Below are positions 7,328 through 12,667 of a stretch of DNA of 14,438 bases, one piece after another. Position 1 is the first letter of the stretch. The number at the start of each line of letters is the position of its first letter. Source of the DNA: an uncultured Bacilli bacterium (GTDB lineage Bacteria > Bacillota_I > Bacilli_A > RF39 > UBA660); assembly GCA_944363755.1 (NCBI GenBank), contig CALVVC010000016.1:1-14438 (forward strand), in the 5' to 3' direction. The position numbers and the translations under genes were made by a program. The notes below the pieces were generated by a model. It did not search any database. It saw only the letters and a list, made by a program, of their open reading frames with translations, and was not told the origin of the DNA.

Positions 7328-8114
7328 AGTGCTTTTAGACTTAGGGTTTATAAAAATATATTATTACTCTATCTTTATTCTTTTAGGAGTTATAGTCGGA
7401 GGAATATTTGTTTATTTAGAGCTTAGAAGAGAAAAAGTTAATAAAGAAAAGTTGTTTGACGTATTTTTCTATACTATTATCTTTGCCTTTATAGGGGCAA
7501 GGGCTTATTATGTGTTGTTTAATTTATCATATTATTTATCTAATCCTATAGAGATATTTTATATATGGCATGGAGGTCTTGCAATACATGGTGGGATACT
7601 TGGAGGAGTTTTATATCTTTGGTATTATAGTAGGAAACATAAATTAAATCTTGTAAAACTTTTAGATATATTAGTAGTAGGTCTTATTATAGGACAAGTA
7701 ATAGGTAGATGGGGTAATTTCTTTAATAGTGAAGCATATGGATATGTTACATCTTATAGCTATTTAAAGAGTTTATATATACCAGAGTTTATTATTAGAG
7801 GAATGTATATTAATGGGGACTATTATATGCCAACATTTTTCTTTGAGTCATGTTGGAATTTGTTTGGTTTTATAATCCTTTTAGTAATAAGAAAGTTTTA
7901 TAAAAACTTAAAGACTGGACAATTGTTAGGATTTTATATGATGTGGTATTCATTTATTAGATTTATTATAGAAGGAATGAGACTTGATAGTTTGATGTTT
8001 GGTCCTATTAGAGTGGCTCAACTTGTATCAGTAGTCTTGTTTATAGTTGGAGTTTACTTTGTATTTTTTAGAAGAAATAAGAAGTTGTATAGAGAGGATG
8101 TGCTTTATGAATAA
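7320..8114 (+). CDS. lgt: Prolipoprotein diacylglyceryl transferase
   Basis: Inner-membrane enzyme that transfers diacylglycerol from phosphatidylglycerol to the lipobox Cys of prolipoproteins. The start is ATG 7320 with AGAAAGG 9 bases upstream; an earlier in-frame start at 7284 would lie inside the previous gene and adds no conserved residues. The 264-residue protein has about seven hydrophobic segments. Family hallmarks are GARAYYVLF (about 59-67), IWHGGLAIHGG with the essential His at 90, the Lgt signature IGRWGNFFNSEAYG with Arg130, PTFFFESCWNLFGF, and FIRFIIEGMRLDSL near 216-229. All expected catalytic-region residues appear present, so the organism should make lipoproteins. It overlaps its neighbours on both sides by 8 bases. 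HprK, usually directly upstream in Bacillota, is replaced by the YvlD-like gene. Confidence 0.97.
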   Translation: MDRVLLDLGFIKIYYYSIFILLGVIVGGIFVYLELRREKVNKEKLFDVFFYTIIFAFIGARAYYVLFNLSYYLSNPIEIFYIWHGGLAIHGGILGGVLYLWYYSRKHKLNLVKLLDILVVGLIIGQVIGRWGNFFNSEAYGYVTSYSYLKSLYIPEFIIRGMYINGDYYMPTFFFESCWNLFGFIILLVIRKFYKNLKTGQLLGFYMMWYSFIRFIIEGMRLDSLMFGPIRVAQLVSVVLFIVGVYFVFFRRNKKLYREDVLYE

Positions 8115-8985
8115 TAAATATAAAGTAGTAATAATAGGTTGTGGTGTTGCTGGAATGACTTCTGCTTTATACTTAAATAGAGCAGGTATTGATTGTATTA
8201 TTTTAGAGAAAGCAATGCCAGGTGGACAAGTAGTTGATAATGGTAATATTATGAATTTTCCATCATATGAATCAATTAGTGGAAGTGATTTAGCTTTAAA
8301 AATGTTAAAACAGATTACTGATTTAGGAGTTCCTGTTAAATATGAAGAAGTTACTGAGATTAAGATAGATAAAGAGAAAAAGGTTATTACTAGTAAGGGT
8401 GAGTATATTTGTGATTATGTAATAATTGCTACAGGACGTAGACCTAAACTACTTGGAGTTAAAGGTGAAGAAGAGCTTAGAACTAAAGGAATAAGTTATT
8501 GCGCTGTTTGTGATGGGGCTTTATATAAAAATAAAGATGTAGTAGTTGTTGGAGCTTCTGATGCAGCCTTTGAAGGGGCAATATACTTGAGTAAGTTAGC
8601 ATCTTCTGTTACTGTTTTATATCGTAATAGTTTTAGAGCGAAAGCTTATTTACAAGAGATGATTAAGAAAATAGATAATATTTCTTTTGTAAGAGGAGAA
8701 GTTGAAAGTTTTTCTAAAGATGATAAAATTATTATTAAGACAAAAGAAGGTAATGATATAATTACTGATGGGGTATTCATATATATAGGACAAATTCCTA
8801 ATGCCAACTTTTTAGAGTCTTTAGGTGTTTTAGATGATAGGGGTTATGTTAAAACAGATAATAATTTAATGACATCTATTGATGGAGTTTATGCTGTAGG
8901 TGATGCTTTAAATAAGTTTGATTATCAAATAGTAATTGCAATGGGTGAAGCAGCGCGTGTTGCTTTAGAGATTTCAAGGAGATGA
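8107..8985 (+). CDS. trxB: Thioredoxin-disulfide reductase-like flavoprotein
   Basis: Low-molecular-weight thioredoxin reductase family, 292 residues. ATG 8107 has GAGAGG (8092-8097) 9 bases upstream. The FAD-binding motif is IIGCGVAGMTSALYL (about 8-22), the redox-active pair is Cys132-AlaVal-Cys135, and the C-terminal FAD motif is GVYAVGDAL. The NADPH half is unusual. The GxGxxA motif reads GASDAA (149-154), the HRRxxFRA loop that binds the NADPH 2'-phosphate reads YRNSFRA (172-178) with one Arg lost, and the usual RQ near the C-terminus is Tyr273-Gln274. These changes suggest altered cofactor preference, but the active-site disulfide is intact, so a thiol reductase role is likely. It overlaps lgt by 8 bases. 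The gene order lgt-trxB-yvcK fits Bacillota, though rapZ, which usually follows, is missing. Confidence 0.88.
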   Translation: MNNKYKVVIIGCGVAGMTSALYLNRAGIDCIILEKAMPGGQVVDNGNIMNFPSYESISGSDLALKMLKQITDLGVPVKYEEVTEIKIDKEKKVITSKGEYICDYVIIATGRRPKLLGVKGEEELRTKGISYCAVCDGALYKNKDVVVVGASDAAFEGAIYLSKLASSVTVLYRNSFRAKAYLQEMIKKIDNISFVRGEVESFSKDDKIIIKTKEGNDIITDGVFIYIGQIPNANFLESLGVLDDRGYVKTDNNLMTSIDGVYAVGDALNKFDYQIVIAMGEAARVALEISRR

Positions 8986-8990
8986 GTAGT

Positions 8991-9944
8991 GTGAATAATA
9001 AAAAAATAGTTGTTTTTGGAGGAGGAACAGGGCTTTCTTATTTGCTTAAAGGACTTAAAGATTTTCCTCTTGATATAACTGCTGTTATTACAGTATCTGA
9101 TAGTGGAAGAAGTACTGGTAAATTAAGAGAGGAGTTTCATGCTCCTGCTGTTGGTGATGTTAGAAAAGTACTTAGTAGTTTATCTTCTACTAGTGATAAT
9201 ATTAAGAAAATGTTAGAATATCGTTTTGATACAACAAGTGATTTAGATGGACATGCATTAGGTAACTTAATACTTATTTCTCTTTTAAATATTACAGGGA
9301 GTTTAAAAGAATCTATTAATGAACTTTGTACTCTTTTAGATATTAAAAATAAAGTATTACCATTAACAGAGGATGCTAATGTAACACTTATGGCAGAAAT
9401 GATGGATGGTAGTATTGTAGAGGGAGAAGCTTCTATTACTAAGAGTGAGAAGAAAGTAAAAAGACTTTTTTATAAAGAACAACCTAAAGTGTTAGAAGAA
9501 GTTAAAACTGCTATTAGAGAAGCAGACTTAATCATCTTTAGTATGGGTAGTCTTTATACTAGTATATTTCCTCATCTTATTTCTACAGAAGTTATAGAGT
9601 GTCTTGATAACACGAAAGCTCCTATTATGTATTTATGTAATATCGTAACACAACCTGGAGAGACAGATGACTTTACTGTAAGTGACCATGCTAAACTTAT
9701 TAATAGTTATTTAGGTAAACATAAGCTTGATGCTGTTATTGCATCAAACTCTAAAATAAGTGAAGAGATGGCTTTAAGGTATGCTACTGAAGAAAGAAAA
9801 GATCCAGTTAAAATAGATTATCCTGTTTTATCTACTTTAGATGCAGAATTTATTGAAGCAGATTTACTTACTATTGCTGATGGGACTCTTAAACATCATA
9901 GTAGGAAACTTAGTGCTTTAATATTTTCTTATTTGATGAAATAG
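8991..9944 (+). CDS. yvcK: YvcK/CofD-like (gluconeogenesis factor) protein
   Basis: Member of the CofD/YvcK superfamily, which binds UDP-sugars and affects cell shape, peptidoglycan synthesis and growth on gluconeogenic carbon sources in Bacillus and relatives. The protein begins KKIVVFGGGTGLSYLLKGL, the family's nucleotide-binding loop, followed by ITVSDSGRSTGKLREEF, GDVRKVL and GHALGNLILISLL. Later come PLTEDANVTLMAEM and CNIVTQPGETDDFTVSDH. All blocks expected for a full 317-residue protein are present. I prefer GTG 8991 over ATG 8982 because AAGGAG (8976-8981) directly touches ATG 8982 but is 9 bases from the GTG. With that start the gene begins 5 bases after the trxB stop. whiA follows 11 bases downstream, the pair conserved across Gram-positive bacteria. 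Confidence 0.95.
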   Translation: MNNKKIVVFGGGTGLSYLLKGLKDFPLDITAVITVSDSGRSTGKLREEFHAPAVGDVRKVLSSLSSTSDNIKKMLEYRFDTTSDLDGHALGNLILISLLNITGSLKESINELCTLLDIKNKVLPLTEDANVTLMAEMMDGSIVEGEASITKSEKKVKRLFYKEQPKVLEEVKTAIREADLIIFSMGSLYTSIFPHLISTEVIECLDNTKAPIMYLCNIVTQPGETDDFTVSDHAKLINSYLGKHKLDAVIASNSKISEEMALRYATEERKDPVKIDYPVLSTLDAEFIEADLLTIADGTLKHHSRKLSALIFSYLMK

Positions 9945-9955
9945 GGGGTGTCCTT

Positions 9956-10867
9956 ATGTCTTTTACAGGAACTGTTAAAAATGAAATAACTACATTAAAA
10001 ATAACTGAAACTGCTAAAATAGCTTTGATTTCAGGTTTTTTTCGTAATAATTATCAAATTATTAATGATAAAATTGTTGTTAGTAGTGAAAATGATGCAG
10101 TTATAAATTATTTAAAAGATTTATTTAATAGTTATGAAGATATATCTTATAAAGAAGAAATGTTAGATAATAATAATTTTAGTAAAAATAAGCTTAAGGC
10201 TTTAGTTGTTACTAAAGGTGATACTTTTATTAAAAATACTTTTTGTATTGAAGATGTGGTTGTTCCTAGTTACTTGGTAGAGTTAGATGATGATATAAGG
10301 GGTTATTTAAGAGGTGTTTTTCTTAGTAGTGGGAGTATTAATGATCCTAAGACTAGTAGATATCATTTAGAGTTTTTAATTAATAATTCAGAAGAAGTTG
10401 TTTTTATTCAGAAATTACTTAATTCTTATTCGTTAAATGCTAAGTTACTTAGTCGTGATAAAGGTTTTATGCTATATATTAAAGAAGCTGATAAGATAAG
10501 TGATTTTTTAAAGATAATTGGTTGTAGCAAAGCAGTGCTATACTATGAAGAGATTAGAGTATATAGAGATGCTAAAAATAAAACTAATCGTCTTAATAAC
10601 TGTGAACAAGCTAATATGGATAGAGTTTTACAAACAGCGATGGAACAGTTAAATTTTATTAAAATTCTTGAAGAAAATTTTGCAGTGGAGTTACTCGATG
10701 ATAAAACTAAAGAAGCTTTAGAATATCGTAAGAAATATCAAGAAGCTTCATTAAAAGAATTAAGTGAGATTATTAGTTTAGAGACAGGTAAGAAAATTAC
10801 TAAGTCAGGACTTAATCATAGATTTAGGAAGATTAAAGAATTGGCACTTAAATTTTTAAATAATTAA
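9956..10867 (+). CDS. whiA: DNA-binding protein WhiA
   Basis: WhiA is a DNA-binding protein linked to cell division and chromosome segregation in Bacillota (and to sporulation control in Actinobacteria). The 303-residue protein has the N-terminal WhiA region, a LAGLIDADG-like domain derived from homing endonucleases (core YLRGVFLSSGSIN and HLEFLINN, about residues 118-145), the linker segment NRLNNCEQANMDRVLQTA (about 215-232), and a C-terminal HTH seen as LKELSEII...KITKSGLNHRFRKI (about 262-294). As in other WhiA proteins the endonuclease-type catalytic acidic residue is replaced, here within SSGS, so it should not cut DNA. A GGGGG sequence at 9944-9948 overlaps the yvcK stop and lies 7 bases before the ATG. 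It is the last gene of the uvrA cluster. Confidence 0.95.
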   Translation: MSFTGTVKNEITTLKITETAKIALISGFFRNNYQIINDKIVVSSENDAVINYLKDLFNSYEDISYKEEMLDNNNFSKNKLKALVVTKGDTFIKNTFCIEDVVVPSYLVELDDDIRGYLRGVFLSSGSINDPKTSRYHLEFLINNSEEVVFIQKLLNSYSLNAKLLSRDKGFMLYIKEADKISDFLKIIGCSKAVLYYEEIRVYRDAKNKTNRLNNCEQANMDRVLQTAMEQLNFIKILEENFAVELLDDKTKEALEYRKKYQEASLKELSEIISLETGKKITKSGLNHRFRKIKELALKFLNN

Positions 10868-10884
10868 ATGATAGCTTTCTAGAC

Positions 10885-10953
10885 TACAAATTGCCGAATA
10901 GAAAACTTACAAATTACCGAATAAAAAATCTACAAATTACCGAAAAATATTGA
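10885..10953. repeat. Three tandem copies of a 23-bp repeat
   Basis: The core TACAAATTRCCGAA occurs at 10885, 10908 and 10931, exactly 23 bases apart. Copies 1 and 2 also share the following TA and an A-rich tail; copies 2 and 3 have A where copy 1 has G. The array starts 17 bases after the whiA stop codon and ends just before the hairpin at 10956-10978. It contains the only CCG triplets of this otherwise AT-rich gap. Its role is unknown: binding sites for a protein or the remnant end of a mobile element are possible. Confidence 0.85.
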
Positions 10954-10981
10954 AAAAGCATCATTTATGATGATGTTTATG
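10953..10981. terminator. Hairpin between convergent whiA and xre, probable bidirectional terminator
   Basis: AAGCATCAT (10956-10964) pairs with ATGATGTTT (10970-10978), a 9-bp stem with one G-U and a 5-base loop. Read on the minus strand it is followed by TTT then more T-rich sequence. On the plus strand it ends in TTT-ATGTTATT. It lies between the ends of whiA (+) and the xre gene (-), as expected for a shared terminator. The T-tracts are short. Confidence 0.5.
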
Positions 10982-11006
10982 TTATTCCTATTGGATGTTT
11001 GAAAAA

Positions 11007-11486
11007 TTAATTAAGATAAATACTTTTATATATTTTATTTATATCAGTTCTACCAACAACGTAGTCCATTGAAGCATTATAAAAGTTTACTATATATAGT
11101 AATTTGTGTGTAGTAGGGCGTCTAACACCGGTTTCAAAACTAGAATAGGTTGTTTGAAAGAAACCTATTTTATCACTTAGTTTGGCTTGCGTTAAGTGAT
11201 TTTCTTTTCGTAGCTCTAATAGCCTTTCACATATCTTTTTATAATCAATCTTTAACCTTTCACTATGCTCTATCTTGTTAGATATACCCAATAAATAATC
11301 TAAGTTAACATCATAATAATTAGCTAGTATATTAATCTTTTCTAAAGGTATATCATTAGAACATTTTTCCCATTTAGAATAAGTGTTTTCTTTTACATTT
11401 AAAATTTTTGCAATGTCCTTTTGTAATAAACTATTATTATGGCGTAGTATTGCCATTCTGTTTCCAATTTCTACCACTTCTATCAC
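11007..11486 (-). CDS. Transcriptional regulator with two tandem XRE/Cro-type HTH domains
   Basis: A 159-residue protein made of two XRE-family helix-turn-helix domains. The first spans about 5-68 (NRMAILRHNNSLLQKDIAKI, then LNVKENTYSKWEK and a DYLLG end). The second spans about 77-147 (RLLELRKENHLTQAKLSDKI, then GFFQTTYSSFETG and a DYVVG end). There is no sensor, peptidase or membrane domain. Two HTH units in one chain suggest it binds an operator as a built-in dimer. The start is uncertain. GTG 11486 has no Shine-Dalgarno but would begin at about the predicted transcription start of the TACAAT box at 11494-11499, so leaderless translation is possible; GTG at 11477 and ATG at 11456 are alternatives. 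It is the only gene here that breaks the usual whiA-clpP neighbourhood and looks accessory. Targets are unknown; self-regulation through the divergent region is the likeliest. Confidence 0.8.
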   Translation of the reverse strand: MIEVVEIGNRMAILRHNNSLLQKDIAKILNVKENTYSKWEKCSNDIPLEKINILANYYDVNLDYLLGISNKIEHSERLKIDYKKICERLLELRKENHLTQAKLSDKIGFFQTTYSSFETGVRRPTTHKLLYIVNFYNASMDYVVGRTDINKIYKSIYLN

Positions 11487-11493
11487 CAGTTTT

Positions 11494-11522
11494 ATTGTAC
11501 GTAGGAAACAGTGATACTTGAA
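11494..11522 (-). promoter_or_regulatory. Possible minus-strand promoter of the xre gene
   Basis: On the minus strand TACAAT (11499-11494) is a good -10 box. The -35 position at 17 bases (TTCAAG, 11522-11517) is poor. Transcription would begin around 11487, right at the GTG start of the regulator. Confidence 0.35.
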
Positions 11523-11557
11523 TATAATCGGACTTTATGAGTTAAAAAATAAAAAAG

Positions 11558-11650
11558 TTTGAATTTTAAATATTTAGGTAAATTTAGACCTAGAAATTGT
11601 ATTTTTTTCTAGAAAATTTTGAAATTTGCTAGTAAAATTTGTTTGAATTT
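11558..11650. promoter_or_regulatory. AT-rich divergent control region with palindromes and evenly spaced CTAG sites
   Basis: The 270-bp gap between xre (-) and the DUF3006 gene (+) has no ORF of note. It contains a 5-8-5 dyad TAGGT/ACCTA (11575-11592), a perfect 12-bp palindrome TTTTCTAGAAAA (11605-11616), and CTAG at 11590, 11609 and 11629 (19 and 20 bases apart). A direct repeat GTTTGAATTT occurs at 11558 and 11641. These would suit operators for the tandem-HTH regulator, but in such AT-rich DNA some of them may be chance. Confidence 0.35.
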
Positions 11651-11665
11651 AGAAAATCCGTAATT

Positions 11666-11693
11666 TTGCAAGCTTTTTCTTTTCTGCTATAGT
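11666..11693 (+). promoter_or_regulatory. Promoter of the DUF3006 gene, with extended -10
   Basis: TTGCAA (11666-11671) and TATAGT (11688-11693), with 16 bases between and TG at 11685-11686 (TGCTATAGT). Transcription would start near 11700, giving a leader of about 55 nt that includes the AGGAGG at 11721-11726. Confidence 0.6.
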
Positions 11694-11720
11694 GTCTTTA
11701 GAAAGAGATATTATGTAGAA

Positions 11721-11726
11721 AGGAGG
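11721..11726 (+). promoter_or_regulatory. Strong Shine-Dalgarno AGGAGG lacking a standard start codon nearby
   Basis: AGGAGG is a perfect ribosome binding sequence, but no ATG, GTG or TTG occurs 5-13 bases after it. In-frame ATA (11734-11736) lies at the ideal 7-base spacing and reads through without a stop into the DUF3006 frame. The conserved domain, however, begins at ATG 11758, 31 bases downstream. See findings. Confidence 0.6.
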
Positions 11727-11757
11727 GACATTTATATTTAGTGAATATGTTAAACCT

Positions 11758-11976
11758 ATGGAAGTAATTGTTGATAGAATAGAGAATAATTTAGTAGTTG
11801 TTGAACTTGATAAAGGTAGGGTTATGACTTATCGAATAGATAAACTTCCTTCAGTTAAAGAAGGAGATGTACTTACTTTAGATAGTGATACTAAAGAAGT
11901 TTTTGTTAATAAAAAGAAAACTAAAAAGAGAAAGAAAAAAATAAAAAAACTAATGGATAAAGTATTTGTTGATTAA
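11758..11976 (+). CDS. DUF3006 family small protein
   Basis: A 72-residue protein matching the DUF3006 pattern: it begins [20 protein letters not shown], continues with a short beta-rich domain and [10 protein letters not shown], and ends in a strongly basic Lys-rich helix (about 51-65, nearly all Lys/Arg) closing with [10 protein letters not shown]. No signal peptide or membrane segment. The family's function is not established; in many Bacillota it sits beside metallo-beta-lactamase/ComEC-like hydrolases, but none is adjacent here. The ATG at 11758 fits the family's normal N-terminus, yet the strong ribosome binding site is 31 bases upstream, so the true start may be further upstream at a non-standard codon (residues FSEYVKP would be added). 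Its stop codon overlaps that of clpP on the opposite strand by sharing TTAA (11973-11976). Confidence 0.85.
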   Translation: MEVIVDRIENNLVVVELDKGRVMTYRIDKLPSVKEGDVLTLDSDTKEVFVNKKKTKKRKKKIKKLMDKVFVD

Positions 11977-11994
11977 AGAACCTTATCTATTAGT
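11942..11994 (-). terminator. clpP terminator embedded in the DUF3006 coding end
   Basis: ACTAATGGATAA (11949-11960) and TTATCTATTAGT (11983-11994) form a 12-bp inverted repeat with one G-U pair and a 22-base loop that holds both overlapping stop codons. Read on the minus strand the stem is followed immediately by seven T, one A and seven more T, an intrinsic terminator for clpP. Those T are the antisense of the Lys codons of DUF3006. On the plus strand no T-tract follows, so it would not terminate DUF3006 well. Confidence 0.5.
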
Positions 11995-12542
11995 CCATAC
12001 TCTTTAGCTTCCTTAGCTTCTAAGAAATAATCTCTTTCTGTATCTTGTTCTATTTTTTCTAATTTTTTATTAGTATTTAAAGCTAGAATTTTGTTTAGCT
12101 TTTTTTTCGTTTTTAAAATATGTTCTGCTGCTATCTTTATTTCTGTCGCTTGACCTTCCGCTCCACCTAGAGGTTGATGTATCATTATTTCACTATTAGG
12201 TAGAGCATATCTTTTACCTTTTTTTCCGCTAGATAAAAGAAAAGCAGCCATGGATGCAGATAATCCCATACATATAGTAGAAACATCACTTTTTATTAAA
12301 TTCATAGTATCATATATTGCAAAGCCTGCTGATACTGATCCTCCAGGGGAATTAATATAAAGAGATATATCTTCGTGATTAAGAGAATCTAAGTAAAGGA
12401 GTTCTGCTACAATAGTGTTAGCAGATTCATCATTAATAGTTCCACTTAAAATTATTATTCTATTCTTTAGTAACTTAGAAAAAATGTCATAACTTCTTTC
12501 TCCATTTATTTCTTTATCAACTATCATTGGTATTAAATTCAT
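11973..12542 (-). CDS. clpP: ATP-dependent Clp protease proteolytic subunit
   Basis: Serine peptidase that forms the double-heptamer chamber of ClpCP/ClpXP and degrades regulators and damaged proteins. With ATG 12542 as start (AGGTGA at 12553-12548, 5 bases upstream; the GTG at 12551 lies inside that site) the protein has 189 residues and keeps the catalytic triad at the usual positions: Ser97 in GLSASMAA, His122 in MIHQPLGG and Asp171 in [18 protein letters not shown]. The N-terminal [19 protein letters not shown] and [10 protein letters not shown] blocks are also typical. The unusual point is GLSASM instead of the common GMAASM before the active Ser. It is transcribed toward DUF3006, separate from whiA, but remains near whiA as in Bacillus (whiA-crh-clpP); crh is absent. 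No CtsR or CIRCE operator was recognised upstream. Confidence 0.97.
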   Translation of the reverse strand: MNLIPMIVDKEINGERSYDIFSKLLKNRIIILSGTINDESANTIVAELLYLDSLNHEDISLYINSPGGSVSAGFAIYDTMNLIKSDVSTICMGLSASMAAFLLSSGKKGKRYALPNSEIMIHQPLGGAEGQATEIKIAAEHILKTKKKLNKILALNTNKKLEKIEQDTERDYFLEAKEAKEYGLIDKVL

Positions 12543-12574
12543 AATCTTCACCTAATTCTACTATATCCAAATAT

Positions 12575-12605
12575 ATTATAAATTATACCTTACAAGATAT
12601 GGCAA
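12575..12605 (-). promoter_or_regulatory. Possible clpP promoter (minus strand)
   Basis: On the minus strand TTGCCA (12605-12600) precedes two TATAAT boxes (12587-12582 and 12580-12575). The spacing is 12 to the first and 19 to the second, neither ideal, so the exact promoter is uncertain. The position, about 35 bases before the clpP start, is reasonable. Confidence 0.4.
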
Positions 12606-12611
12606 AATTAT

Positions 12612-12640
12612 TAGACTTTGTATGTTAAGTTTGATATAAT
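12612..12640 (+). promoter_or_regulatory. Promoter of the nucleoside-kinase-like gene, with extended -10
   Basis: TAGACT (12612-12617), a 17-base spacer and a perfect TATAAT (12635-12640) preceded by TG at 12632-12633 (TGATATAAT). It is divergent from clpP, with the -35 boxes about 7 bases apart. Confidence 0.7.
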
Positions 12641-12667
12641 CATATATAGAATTAAGAGGGTGTTAGA

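Noticed and set aside
8047..8106. Upstream extension of trxB to 8047
   Set aside because: It lies inside the lgt coding region, adds residues not found in the family, and the GAGAGG site fits ATG 8107.
9956..10867. Homing endonuclease, because of the LAGLIDADG-like domain
   Set aside because: The full domain order including the C-terminal HTH and the yvcK neighbour identify WhiA, in which this domain has lost nuclease residues.
10885..10953. CRISPR array
   Set aside because: The repeat unit is 23 bases with essentially no spacers (about 9 variable A-rich bases), only three copies, and no cas genes nearby.
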